Shown here: piece after piece, positions 21,042 through 28,959 of the stretch
How the letters are laid out: each line of letters starts with the position of its first letter
Numbering within the stretch: the first letter of the stretch is position 1
Virus record (IMG/VR): IMGVR_UViG_3300010883_000205
Span: 1-33,348 of that record
Reading direction: 5' to 3' (one strand)
DNA length: 33,348 bases
Source: a virus
Translations under genes and position numbers: made by a program
The notes under the pieces: model-generated
Told to the model about the DNA's origin: nothing
What the model saw: the letters and a program-made list of their open reading frames with translations, nothing else
Database searches by the model: none

Positions 21042-22175
21042 ATGCACGGTATACAAGTACAAACCCGTGCTGAGCCTTTGACAAATGAATGGTCAGTTGA
21101 CGAGAGAAGCACAGCAATCAAAGTAGTGGGCGGGATAGGAGATGCGTTAATACTCACACGGGTAGCTCTATCTGCAAAGGCAAATAAAGCGATATATGTG
21201 AGAGCACATCAAGTAGACTTAATTAAGTACTTAGTGGGGGCAGATGTATTTGTTGGAAAGGCAGCGGATCTAAATTCAACTGCTGTACGAGGACAGTATG
21301 GTGGGGTATTTAATTGTGATCCAGTATTTGTTGCGGGACATCGAGAAATACGCAACAAGGATTACTATCAATTAGCGGGAGACTTTCTGGGCATATTGTC
21401 AGCACCTTTGAAAAAGTTCCCCGAAGGAGAACCAAAACAAAAGTGGGTCGCTATACATGCTGGAGCAAGTAATCCAAATAGAAGAATAGATGTATGTGTT
21501 TGGTTAAAGCTAGCAGCATACTACGTACAAGAGGGATATAAGATAAAATGGTTAGGGACGTTTGGGGATTTTGGATACTGTAATAAAGACAATGAGTGTC
21601 TTTGGGAAGAATCAAGTTGTTTGGTAGAGCAGACTAAGATATTGCAGCAATGTGCCTTATATTTTGGGAACGACTCGGGGTTCGCCCATATCGCAGGTAT
21701 GCTAGGCGTACCGGGGCATGTATTTTTCACTAATACTGTTCCAGAACACGTCATAGGTAGATACCCCACGTTGACAGCAGTGGACTGTTTCAAAGACATT
21801 GGCCAAGTCCCCAGCAGGGGCCTCAAAATAAACGATCCTTGTGCAAGTGCTTGCATTAAGCATCTCACGCCGGGAAGAGTATTTAAAACACTAGGCATGG
21901 ACTTGCCTCCTGCTCATGTTGCTCAGCAAGGCAAAGCACCTCAACGAGTAGTTAGTTACAGTGGAGATTTGGATAAATTTAGGACTATTGTAACAGCGTT
22001 GGAAAAAGCAGGTTACTTTTTTAGGTACAATGGGTCACATCTCCCCGTCAAAGTGCTGGTTACTTTCGGGGATGAGAATAGTATTCAGATTGAAGTAGAC
22101 GGGATACCTCATCACATTAGTGGAGAGTTACATCCCGAAGCAGTCATACGAGCTTTTCGAGAAATTCTCAACTAG
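21042..22175 (+). CDS. Family 9 (heptosyltransferase-like) glycosyltransferase
   Basis: The 377-residue protein has the GT-B, family 9 layout. An N-terminal Rossmann half begins IKVVGGIGDALILT, and VAIHAGASNPNRRI (about 145-158) opens the second half. EQTKILQQCALYFGNDSGFAHIAG, written here in continuous family order, matches the GT9 nucleotide-sugar site FIGnDSGxxHlA. A C-terminal extension of about 70 residues is unassigned. Such genes are rare in phage head modules. The acceptor could be the following fibre-like proteins or the host envelope. The palindrome copy at 21841 is read as CASAC, a different frame from the VQALA copies. Confidence 0.82.
   Translation: MHGIQVQTRAEPLTNEWSVDERSTAIKVVGGIGDALILTRVALSAKANKAIYVRAHQVDLIKYLVGADVFVGKAADLNSTAVRGQYGGVFNCDPVFVAGHREIRNKDYYQLAGDFLGILSAPLKKFPEGEPKQKWVAIHAGASNPNRRIDVCVWLKLAAYYVQEGYKIKWLGTFGDFGYCNKDNECLWEESSCLVEQTKILQQCALYFGNDSGFAHIAGMLGVPGHVFFTNTVPEHVIGRYPTLTAVDCFKDIGQVPSRGLKINDPCASACIKHLTPGRVFKTLGMDLPPAHVAQQGKAPQRVVSYSGDLDKFRTIVTALEKAGYFFRYNGSHLPVKVLVTFGDENSIQIEVDGIPHHISGELHPEAVIRAFREILN
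21841..21856 (-). repeat. 16-bp dispersed palindrome, copy 10 (one mismatch)
   Basis: GTGCAAGTGCTTGCAT: last base changed, reverse orientation, inside the GT9 gene, read as ASAC. Confidence 0.88.
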
Positions 22176-22189
22176 AGAGAAAGGCAATA

Positions 22190-22678
22190 ATGTCCAGTAA
22201 TGTATACGTAGTGAGTTTTAGTGGAGTTGCAGTAACCGCGTTACATGATTTGTTTGAACATGTGGTTCCTACAGGTAAGCTAACGCGATTACTAGGTTGT
22301 AGAGTCAGTCAAGTATCTGACTCTGGGGATGCGGAAGCGGAACACATTGAATTCAAAATTGAGAGAGTGATAGGTTCCCCTACGTCGGGTTCCGGAGGAA
22401 CTACTTTTGTTCCTATCCCAGTTGATGCTAGACAATTGGATAGCACGGCGTTAACAGCATGGGAAGTGAATAATACTACTCAGAATAGTGGTGGGACACG
22501 TCAAGTTCTAGATGTTGTGGCGGCTAGTGTGGAGATAGGGTACACGTACAAAGGTGAGTCCCTTGTTTTCGGGGCAGGGCATTCATTGGTTATTTCCATG
22601 TCAGCTCCTTCGGATTCCCTGACCCTTAGTGGTGTTTGTAAATTTCAGGTTGCCAATGAGAATACCGCAGCATTTTGA
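22190..22678 (+). CDS. Putative virion (decoration or fibre-associated) protein, 162 aa
   Basis: No family is firmly recognised. The protein is Ser/Thr/Gly/Val-rich, almost all beta by pattern (FSGVAVTALHDLFE then VLDVVAASVEIGYTYKG), and has no catalytic motif, typical of small structural proteins. AGAAAGG precedes the start. It lies between the glycosyltransferase and a fibre-like gene, so a capsid decoration role is plausible but inferred. Confidence 0.6.
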   Translation: MSSNVYVVSFSGVAVTALHDLFEHVVPTGKLTRLLGCRVSQVSDSGDAEAEHIEFKIERVIGSPTSGSGGTTFVPIPVDARQLDSTALTAWEVNNTTQNSGGTRQVLDVVAASVEIGYTYKGESLVFGAGHSLVISMSAPSDSLTLSGVCKFQVANENTAAF

Positions 22679-22680
22679 AA

Positions 22681-22696
22681 GTGCAAGTGCTTGCAC
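22681..22696 (-). repeat. 16-bp dispersed palindrome, copy 11
   Basis: GTGCAAGTGCTTGCAC, reverse orientation, beginning 2 bases after the stop of the preceding gene. Confidence 0.95.
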
Positions 22697-22728
22697 CTTT
22701 ACTCTATTCCCCCCAAGAGTGCTCTTAA

Positions 22729-24093
22729 ATGGCGTTGGTTTATTCTGACAGAGTAAAAGAAACCACAACAACGACGGGTACAGGTGCCTATATATTGGAT
22801 GGAGCAGTCACGGGTTACCAGGATTTTTCTGTTGTCGGAGATACTAACACTTGTCATTATTGTGCAACAGATGGAACAGACTGGGAAGTTGGAATTGGAA
22901 CATACACCGTTCTTCCAGACCTCGCCAGAACTACAGTTATTAAGAGTAGTAATTCCGATGCAGAAGTCGATTGGGGGGCGGGCAGCAAGGATATATTTAT
23001 AGTCCACCCTTCTACCCTTACTGATCAGAATCTAAAGACCACCGACGTGCCAACATTTGATGGCCTTGCTCTAACTGACGATCTAACAGTCACCGAAGCT
23101 TCTGGTGCAGGATATGCAACACTTAAAGGTTCGACCGCAGCGGGGATAATTCTACAAGATACAGGAGGAGCAACTGGTGAGCAAGCCCTTGAGATTGCTG
23201 TAGCAGGAGAGTTGGTTGGTTTCAACACACTGACAGACAATCTCGCAGTTGAGACATTCTCAGATGTTTTATCTTTCGATTTAGCAACTGGATTTGCTGG
23301 AATCGGAGGAGTACCTGCTACTGACCAGCTCAAAGTTTACGGAGCGGTTAGAGCTAGTAACCTAATTGGTTCTAATTTCGTAACAAAGACCGACGAAAAC
23401 TATACATGTCTTGCGGGTCAGCATGTTGTCTACACCCTGTCGAATAATAGTTACACGCTGACTCTGCCAGCATCCCCCAATACAGGAGACTACGTTGCCT
23501 GTACATTGATTGGTTTAACTTCCTACGCTTACGAGCTGACTATAGATGGTGGAAGCAATTACATCATATGTCCTGAGTATGGTGATAACTTCACTATGTT
23601 ACTCTATATGACACGAGATATGGTGGGTCTACACTTCGACGGTACTCGTTGGATAATGGTTACTGACGGACGTAGACCAATATTATCTCAGTTATATAAT
23701 ACCTTGGCCCAAACAGCTATAGCAAACGGAGTGTGGACTAAACTGGAGTTTGATGTCAACTACCATGACGATGGAGGTTGGAATGACTTAACCAATGAAC
23801 GGATAACTGCTCGCCACCGGGTTAGGGGTATATGCGGTTGCCATGTCAAGCCAGCAGATTCCACTCTTGCTGCGGGTGACAGAATTCTTATTACTATTAG
23901 AAGGAATGGACTTGGAATCTCTGGCTGGGGCGAATATACAGCCGGAGGAGTTCATGAGACAGTTCGATATACAAATAATATTTATCTAGATACGGGAGAG
24001 TACATAGAAGCATGGACTTACCTTAATACTGGCGGAACCATTGACACAGTGGCAGGTCAAGTTGGTATGTGGTTTTCCAGTATCGGAAGATAA
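22729..24093 (+). CDS. Phage fibre-like structural protein, 454 aa
   Basis: The N-terminus (DRVKETTTTTGTGAYILDGA, then FSVVGD, then CHYCATDGTDWEVGIGTY, and LARTTVIKSSN) is a module common at the start of phage fibre and virion-surface proteins. A repetitive beta-rich middle follows, then a C-terminal globular beta domain (about residues 300-454) that could bind a receptor or close a trimer. Its place between capsid and connector genes is more like a head fibre than a tail fibre. The start follows AAGAG, a modest ribosome binding site. Confidence 0.75.
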   Translation: MALVYSDRVKETTTTTGTGAYILDGAVTGYQDFSVVGDTNTCHYCATDGTDWEVGIGTYTVLPDLARTTVIKSSNSDAEVDWGAGSKDIFIVHPSTLTDQNLKTTDVPTFDGLALTDDLTVTEASGAGYATLKGSTAAGIILQDTGGATGEQALEIAVAGELVGFNTLTDNLAVETFSDVLSFDLATGFAGIGGVPATDQLKVYGAVRASNLIGSNFVTKTDENYTCLAGQHVVYTLSNNSYTLTLPASPNTGDYVACTLIGLTSYAYELTIDGGSNYIICPEYGDNFTMLLYMTRDMVGLHFDGTRWIMVTDGRRPILSQLYNTLAQTAIANGVWTKLEFDVNYHDDGGWNDLTNERITARHRVRGICGCHVKPADSTLAAGDRILITIRRNGLGISGWGEYTAGGVHETVRYTNNIYLDTGEYIEAWTYLNTGGTIDTVAGQVGMWFSSIGR

Positions 24094-24096
24094 ACA

Positions 24097-24507
24097 ATGG
24101 CACAAATTGAAATACCAAAAGGGGCGAATGTAGTCTGGATACTGGAGCAGGCGGGACATCCTATAGGGATAGATAGTTCCGCTGGTGTTGAAGGAAACCT
24201 GTTGATAGGCCCTGACTGTACTCAGGAAGCCTTAGATAACGCATTTGCATCATATGACCACGAAGCTTATATAGTAGAACAGAAAGAGCTGAGAGACGCC
24301 AAAGTTAGCCGAGAAGAAGCCAGCAAAGCCGTTATTGCGTTAGCTCCTGAATGGAAACAACGAAATCTACTGGCAAAAGCCCTAGTCTTAATGGCTACCC
24401 ACTTAGGAATTATCGACAGTCCAGAAGCTGCTGAAATGGTGGAACTTTGGAGTAAGATTGACAAGATAAGAGAAGACAGTAATAAGAAAGAAGACACATC
24501 AGAGTAG
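24097..24507 (+). CDS. Hypothetical protein, 136 aa (possible fibre accessory)
   Basis: The protein has a short N-terminal beta region followed by helices (AYIVEQKELRDAKVSREEASKA and a helix-rich end with WSKIDKIREDSN). No family is recognised. Its position 3 bases after the fibre-like gene suggests a fibre chaperone or partner, by context only. Confidence 0.62.
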   Translation: MAQIEIPKGANVVWILEQAGHPIGIDSSAGVEGNLLIGPDCTQEALDNAFASYDHEAYIVEQKELRDAKVSREEASKAVIALAPEWKQRNLLAKALVLMATHLGIIDSPEAAEMVELWSKIDKIREDSNKKEDTSE

Positions 24508-24585
24508 AGGTAAGGCTCAGAAAAAAAAAGTAGACTTTAATAGTTAACTTTATAGTTCGAGCCAACAAAATACAGAGAATGAATA

Positions 24586-24714
24586 ATGGTAAGCTTTGGT
24601 CCCATTTCTTCAAGTCCTATAAGTGGTGAAGAAGAGGTATCCTCTACGGTAGCCTCAGTCATTTACTACTACTACTTGACCTTCATTGCTCAGATGGGAG
24701 AACAAATATGCTAA
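24586..24714 (+). CDS. Small ORF, 42 aa
   Basis: An ATG at 24586 opens a 42-residue frame (MVSFGPISSSPISGEEE..., then YYYYLTFIAQMGEQ) that ends 7 bases inside the next gene and contains that gene's ribosome binding site. Its own ribosome binding site is weak. The C-terminal YYL-x-x-[IV]-A-x-x-G pattern recurs in the 49-residue ORF at 26098, which likewise overlaps the next gene, so a real small-protein family is possible. The 78 bases between 24508 and 24585 show nothing else. Confidence 0.45.
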   Translation: MVSFGPISSSPISGEEEVSSTVASVIYYYYLTFIAQMGEQIC

Positions 24715-26087
24715 TTAAAAACACAGCAAGCCAGAAGTGGAAAGTGTTTGCGTTTAGCGTCACCACAGGGTTACCTGTTACTGGAGATGCATCTAATATT
24801 ACAGCTAACATTGATAAAGATTATGCAGGAGTTGCAGCAGTTACAGATACGAATCCCACTGAGTCTGAAGATGGTTACTACGTATTTGATTTGACGCAAG
24901 CTGAAACAAATGCAGATATTTTGGATATTTATCCAGAATCCGCCACTAGTAATGTTGTTGTGCTAGGTGCCCCTGCTAATCTCCATACTAGACTTGAGGG
25001 TGTGGGTGGAAGACTGGCAGTGGATGCTGTAGGTATTAGTGGAAGCACATCAGCGGCTGACAATGTGGAAGCCAATATTGGGAATCTGGATGCATCGGTT
25101 GCCACTCTAGATACGGTGGCGGATGCGATTAAAGTTATTACAGATCAGATGGTATTCACTAACGCGAATGAGCTTGATGTTAATGTGCTATCAGTCGGGG
25201 GCACGACTCAGACAGCAGGAGATGTTACTGCTCTTGTCACGACTGTAGACACTGTTGTAGATGGAATCCAAACAGACCTTAGCAATGGTACTGATGGTCT
25301 AGGGGCGATTAAGACCGTTGTTGACACTTTGGCAGTAGCTGATACTATGGAAGGTTTTTTCCAGATTGCTTTGCGGTCGGATGCAGCAATTACAACGGAC
25401 AGGGCAGCCATACTTACTCTCGTTAATGCGGATGAGGGTTCTGGGGCAGGTGATTACGTTGCCACTACGGAATCACAGGAAGCTTTGAGAGATAGGGGTG
25501 ATGCAGCTTATCTGACAGCAACAGGTTTCAGTACTCATTCTGCTCTTGATGTTTGGCATGTAGCAACATCTGCAATTGTGACGGCTAGTACAATTGGTAT
25601 TCAAGTCAAGACTAATCTTGACGCGGTCCTGACTGCCCGAACTCTTGCCACTGCTGCTTATTTTGATGCCACAACAGATAATGTGGATCTCAATGCTGAT
25701 CAGTCATCGGTTACTATTGGTACAACTACAGCAGTTAGTAACGGAGTAACTCTCGCAACCTCTGAAGATATCTATTGGGCACATGTTCAGTGGATTGACG
25801 ATGATGGAAGCTCTAAGGATGAGTACACAGTAACGTGGTTCCTCAATGGAGCACGGATTACCTCGGGGATCACGAGTCCGACAATTCAAGTTGTGAAACG
25901 TGTTGATGGTACAGACCTTGTTTCTTCGGCTGCGATGACTCAAATCGGGTCAACTGGTTCTTATAAATATGATGAAGCGAGTAATCGTATTCCGGACGGT
26001 GAGTCTTACCTTGTTGTTGTGGGTGCCACCATTGATTCTGGATCACGGGCATTTTCAATGATTGTTGGTCGTGACACGACAGCATAA
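24708..26087 (+). CDS. Fibre- or baseplate-like structural protein, 459 aa
   Basis: The first 90 residues (KNTASQKWKVFAFSVTTGLP, then DYAGVAAVTDTNPTESEDGYYVFDLTQAETNAD) form a beta-sandwich module common in phage virion proteins. Residues about 110-330 are Ala/Val/Thr/Asp-rich with heptad-like repeats (LDASVATLDTVADAI), consistent with a trimeric fibre shaft. The final 120 residues are a beta domain. GGGAG at 24695 sets the start. No enzymatic motif is seen. Confidence 0.72.
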   Translation: MLIKNTASQKWKVFAFSVTTGLPVTGDASNITANIDKDYAGVAAVTDTNPTESEDGYYVFDLTQAETNADILDIYPESATSNVVVLGAPANLHTRLEGVGGRLAVDAVGISGSTSAADNVEANIGNLDASVATLDTVADAIKVITDQMVFTNANELDVNVLSVGGTTQTAGDVTALVTTVDTVVDGIQTDLSNGTDGLGAIKTVVDTLAVADTMEGFFQIALRSDAAITTDRAAILTLVNADEGSGAGDYVATTESQEALRDRGDAAYLTATGFSTHSALDVWHVATSAIVTASTIGIQVKTNLDAVLTARTLATAAYFDATTDNVDLNADQSSVTIGTTTAVSNGVTLATSEDIYWAHVQWIDDDGSSKDEYTVTWFLNGARITSGITSPTIQVVKRVDGTDLVSSAAMTQIGSTGSYKYDEASNRIPDGESYLVVVGATIDSGSRAFSMIVGRDTTA

Positions 26088-26097
26088 GGAATAAAAA

Positions 26098-26247
26098 ATG
26101 GCTCCTAATAGGCTAGTAGTGATGTGGCAAACCCTCATGATGGATGGGGGTATTGGTGGGCTGGAAGAAGGAGAAGGAGTTAGTGGTAACAAATCCTTCT
26201 TCATGTACTACCTCAAACATGTGGCAAATATCGGAGACTTAGGCTAA
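26098..26247 (+). CDS. Small ORF, 49 aa
   Basis: ATG at 26098 follows AAGGA (26087-26091) with good spacing and gives a 49-residue product rich in Met and Gly in its first half (LVVMWQTLMMDGGIGGLEEG) and ending FMYYLKHVANIGDLG. The stop overlaps the next start by one base (TAATG). It resembles the small ORF at 24586 at its C-terminus. No known family. Confidence 0.6.
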   Translation: MAPNRLVVMWQTLMMDGGIGGLEEGEGVSGNKSFFMYYLKHVANIGDLG

Positions 26248-26657
26248 TGTTAGCTCGCAGAGCGGTCTTACTGTGGGCTATGGGTGGACAATGGGCGGAG
26301 GATTTTCCTCCACCGCCTGTTCTTCCTACGCCAGACACGCCTTTGGGGCGGGTCATGAATGTTGCCGATTCAACAAGGGGCATGGTGGTTCCCGACCGCA
26401 GATTGAATCCGATGGCTGTGGCTAACCTTGTAAATAGTATGTCTATCTCTGATTCGCTCTATACTATGCCTATCCCCGACCAAAGCAGCATGTCTATTTC
26501 CGATTCGTTTCGGACTATGTCCGTTTCTGACCAAAGTAGCATGTCTATCCCCGATTCATTTCGTACTATGTCTGTCCCTGACCAAATCAGCATCCCTATC
26601 CCCGATTCGCTTCATACTATGTCTGTTTCTGAAAAAAATAGAACGATGGGGGATTGA
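26247..26657 (+). CDS. Tandem-repeat protein, 136 aa
   Basis: A hydrophobic and proline-rich N-terminus (LLWAMGGQWAEDFPPPPVLP) is followed by a repeat region of 17-residue units of the type MSISDSFRTMSVSDQSS. Each unit is two half-units with the pattern M-x-[IV]-x-D. More diverged half-units (MNVADSTRG, MVVPDRRLNP) occur before the regular array, so much of the protein is built from one 8-9 residue motif. The regular period and Ser/Asp/Met bias suggest a beta-solenoid-like or extended surface spacer. It lies among fibre-like genes and starts on the preceding ORF's stop. Function is unknown. Confidence 0.75.
   Translation: MLARRAVLLWAMGGQWAEDFPPPPVLPTPDTPLGRVMNVADSTRGMVVPDRRLNPMAVANLVNSMSISDSLYTMPIPDQSSMSISDSFRTMSVSDQSSMSIPDSFRTMSVPDQISIPIPDSLHTMSVSEKNRTMGD
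26439..26642 (+). repeat. Four tandem 51-bp coding repeats
   Basis: Four 51-base units encode four 17-residue units; each can be split into 27- and 24-base halves beginning ATGTCTAT or ATGTCYGT-like. The units differ by point changes, several synonymous. Such arrays can gain or lose units by slippage without shifting the frame. Confidence 0.85.
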
Positions 26658-26659
26658 CA

Positions 26660-26944
26660 ATGCCTAGTATTGCAAATCAGGTGAAGCATTCAAGTGATGT
26701 AGTTGATTTCAAGTTTGACTATACTGCGTTGGGTTGGTTAGAAACTGGGGAGGTTATAACTAGCTCCACTTGGGTGGTGCCTGTGGGAATCACACAAGAT
26801 AGCGAAACGCAAGATTCCACAACAGCAACTATTTGGGTATCTGGCGGAACAGATGGGGTGGATTACTTGTGTACGAATACTATACTCACTGATGGTGGTA
26901 GGACAAAAGTTATTAGTTTCTACGTACAAGTGCGAGATTGCTGA
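26660..26944 (+). CDS. Small phage structural domain protein, 94 aa
   Basis: The sequence runs VVDFKFDYTALGWLETGEVI, then STWVVPVGIT, then TTATIWVSGGTDGVDYLCTN, then GGRTKVISFYVQVRD. This is a single Ig-like or adaptor-type beta domain that recurs in phage structural regions next to fibre genes. The ATG at 26660 is taken as the start; a TTG at 26654 overlaps the previous stop. A role linking or anchoring a virion fibre is inferred from position. Confidence 0.68.
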   Translation: MPSIANQVKHSSDVVDFKFDYTALGWLETGEVITSSTWVVPVGITQDSETQDSTTATIWVSGGTDGVDYLCTNTILTDGGRTKVISFYVQVRDC

Positions 26945-26946
26945 GT

Positions 26947-26962
26947 GTGCAAGTGCTTGCAC
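26947..26962 (-). repeat. 16-bp dispersed palindrome, copy 12
   Basis: GTGCAAGTGCTTGCAC, reverse orientation, beginning 2 bases after the preceding stop and just upstream of the AAGGA ribosome binding site of the connector gene. Confidence 0.95.
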
Positions 26963-26981
26963 TTTTTAAGGAAAAGGAGCT

Positions 26982-27674
26982 ATGGGAAACTACGTAACCA
27001 CGACGCAAGTTAAAAATTACAAAGTACAGGGAACACGTATAGATATTACGGCTTACTCTGATATCGAGATTGAAGCTGAGATAGCTCTGGCGGAATACTT
27101 AGTAGAACAATATACAGGTACTATTTTTTATCAGAAATCGGCAGAGACTAACTATTTTGATGGTAACGGGGACAGGATGTTATTTGTATATCCTGACGTT
27201 CATTATCCTCTGATAACAGTAACTACGCTTGTAGAAGTGGATGAGGAAGACAACACGCTGTACACATATACTACAGATGAATTTCACGTGACAGGGTGGC
27301 ACTTAGAAACAACTTATTCGTCAGAAACCAGTGCTAGACGTATGGTTGCAAGAAGTGGGTTACGATGGCCAAAAGGAATGCGAAACATTAAGATACTAGG
27401 TGATTGGGGTGTAGCTACAACACCCGTCACTATTACAAGAGTTTGCACTTTGATTGCGTTGGAGAGGATGGTTCCGGGGACAACTGGAACAATTTCAGGA
27501 GCGGATGCATTAAAAAGGAGGGAGAAGTGGGATGATTATGAAGTGGAATATTCAAAGCAAGATGGGGATGCGGTTGTAGAGTCGCTAGGTTCGATGTATT
27601 TGGACAGGCTTATCCAAGGTCATATGGTGCAGCCTTCTATGTTTTTAACCCCGCAAGTTCATTTGCCCCATTAG
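26982..27674 (+). CDS. Head-tail connector (gp6-like head completion protein)
   Basis: The 230-residue product begins YVTTTQVKNYKVQGTRIDIT and continues with helices SDIEIEAEIALAEYLVEQYT, the usual opening of gp6/YqbG-type adaptor proteins that sit under the portal. A beta-rich insertion (about 55-140) and a C-terminal helical region (RVCTLIALERMVPG) follow. It precedes genes with the features of head closure and tail completion, so the call is by pattern plus order. AAGGA at 26968 sets the start. The TAG stop overlaps palindrome copy 13 by one base. Confidence 0.72.
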   Translation: MGNYVTTTQVKNYKVQGTRIDITAYSDIEIEAEIALAEYLVEQYTGTIFYQKSAETNYFDGNGDRMLFVYPDVHYPLITVTTLVEVDEEDNTLYTYTTDEFHVTGWHLETTYSSETSARRMVARSGLRWPKGMRNIKILGDWGVATTPVTITRVCTLIALERMVPGTTGTISGADALKRREKWDDYEVEYSKQDGDAVVESLGSMYLDRLIQGHMVQPSMFLTPQVHLPH

Positions 27675-27689
27675 TGCAAGCACTTGCAC
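27674..27689 (+). repeat. 16-bp dispersed palindrome, copy 13
   Basis: Exact GTGCAAGCACTTGCAC with central CA; its first base is the last base of the connector's stop codon. Confidence 0.95.
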
Positions 27690-27712
27690 ACGTTGGAAGG
27701 CAGGACAAATTA

Positions 27713-28063
27713 GTGTCAGAGGATACCCCCATTAGCACTGAGGATCGGTTGGTGGCTATTCTGGAGAAAATGTCAGGGAGACGGGAGCGTCCAGGCTTGA
27801 ACCTTGAGAAAGTTGTCGCCGCTGTAATTATGTTGATAGTTGTTTCTGCATGTGGTTGGGTAGGAACAACTCTCAACGAGACGACTTCTACTGTACTTGC
27901 TCTTGAGCTTGAATTAAATCATATGAATGTAACAGTAAGTGAGTTAAAAACAGAGTTAGCAAAAAGAAGAGACGATAGAGATACCAGGGAAGAAAAGTAT
28001 ACTACCAACATTGCTAACCTTGAACGAAGAGTTCTCGTACTCGAAAGTAAAGCAGGGAATTGA
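27713..28063 (+). CDS. Single-span membrane protein with coiled coil, 116 aa
   Basis: A hydrophobic stretch KVVAAVIMLIVVSACGWVG (about residues 35-53) is one transmembrane segment, followed by a long charged helix (LALELELNHMNVTVSELKTE and beyond) typical of a coiled coil. The frame is open from the GTG inside the palindrome, but AGGA at 27702 favours GTG 27713. It lies within the connector genes, an unusual place for a membrane protein. A holin- or spanin-like role, or a phage-surface exclusion factor, are possible; none is shown. Confidence 0.65.
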   Translation: MSEDTPISTEDRLVAILEKMSGRRERPGLNLEKVVAAVIMLIVVSACGWVGTTLNETTSTVLALELELNHMNVTVSELKTELAKRRDDRDTREEKYTTNIANLERRVLVLESKAGN

Positions 28064-28066
28064 GCT

Positions 28067-28435
28067 ATGTCTGTAAGGGGTTTAGTTGATAAAATAAAAA
28101 TCAGTACTTTGGCAGAAGCCGAAGATGCTATGGGTAATTTAACAGCAGGTGGAACTGAAGTAGCTCTTTTTGATGACCATCATGCTAGAATTACAGTACT
28201 TAGTGGTGAGGATCAGCTAAAGATATTTGGATTCACTGGTAAAAAGATGTGGAAGGTCATTGCCAAGTATATGTCTACATTGACGCAGGAAGGTACTTAT
28301 TATTTGACGTTAGCAGCGGGAGCATCAGCTTCTGTTATCTCTGCCAGCACTCAGTACAAGGTTTGTTATTTGAAACACCAAAGGGATAACCAGAACAATT
28401 TTCGCCATACATCATTAGTAATCACATTGGACTAG
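28067..28435 (+). CDS. Probable head closure protein, 122 aa
   Basis: A 122-residue, beta-rich protein (VALFDDHHARITVLSGEDQL, then KKMWKVIAKYMSTLTQEGTY) without catalytic residues. It lies between the connector and the gp10-like gene, where HK97-type phages encode the head-tail stopper. Size and strand-rich pattern agree with the stopper fold. No sequence signature is decisive. Confidence 0.55.
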   Translation: MSVRGLVDKIKISTLAEAEDAMGNLTAGGTEVALFDDHHARITVLSGEDQLKIFGFTGKKMWKVIAKYMSTLTQEGTYYLTLAAGASASVISASTQYKVCYLKHQRDNQNNFRHTSLVITLD

Positions 28436-28437
28436 AT

Positions 28438-28959
28438 ATGCTTACTGAGATAATAATTAAAGAGGGAGGTAGTAGTAGATTCAGTCAGAATATGTTCAGA
28501 GCTTTTCTGGGTGAAGAGTCGTTAGAGAGATTTAGAAAACAAACTGAAGCAAAGATATCAGATATCCTAATGGAATCGGTAGCTGCAGTAGTTATTCCAG
28601 CATTACAACGAGAAATAGAAGGTGAAAAGATAGATTTTAAGGAGAACCTCAAAGATAGTTTTAAAGTAGTAAAACTAAATCAGTACTCGGTAGAGGTAAG
28701 GTCCACAGTTGACTATGTTCAAATGGTGGATGAGGGGACTGAAGAAAGAGATGTGGACCAGGAAGAGTTTACAAGACTAATTGAGTGGGCAGCTATGAAG
28801 ATTATAAGCCCTGACCCTGTACAGACGGCAGTAGAAGTTGCGGAAAAGATTGAAAGAGAAGGAAGTGCGGCCCATCCCTTCGTTGGGGCAGCGTTAGAAA
28901 CAGCCGAACAACCCCTCATTGATCTCATTCAACGAGAAGTAGCAAAGGCAATAGGATGA
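28438..28959 (+). CDS. HK97 gp10-like tail/neck completion protein
   Basis: The 173-residue protein has VEVRSTVDYVQMVDEGTEE followed much later by AHPFVGAALETAEQPLI, the paired blocks (Y...EFGT-like and HPF...A) of the HK97 gp10 family that joins neck and tail. The middle and N-terminus are helical. It overlaps the next gene by four bases (ATGA). Confidence 0.75.
   Translation: MLTEIIIKEGGSSRFSQNMFRAFLGEESLERFRKQTEAKISDILMESVAAVVIPALQREIEGEKIDFKENLKDSFKVVKLNQYSVEVRSTVDYVQMVDEGTEERDVDQEEFTRLIEWAAMKIISPDPVQTAVEVAEKIEREGSAAHPFVGAALETAEQPLIDLIQREVAKAIG

Noticed and set aside
22712-22727. Small inverted repeat (AAGAG-TG-CTCTT) between palindrome copy 11 and the fibre-like gene
   Set aside because: Only five-base arms and no match to the 16-bp consensus beyond the central TG; could be chance.
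27674-27712. Start of the membrane protein at the GTG inside palindrome copy 13
   Set aside because: That GTG overlaps the previous stop and has no ribosome binding site; the GTG at 27713 with AGGA upstream is better.
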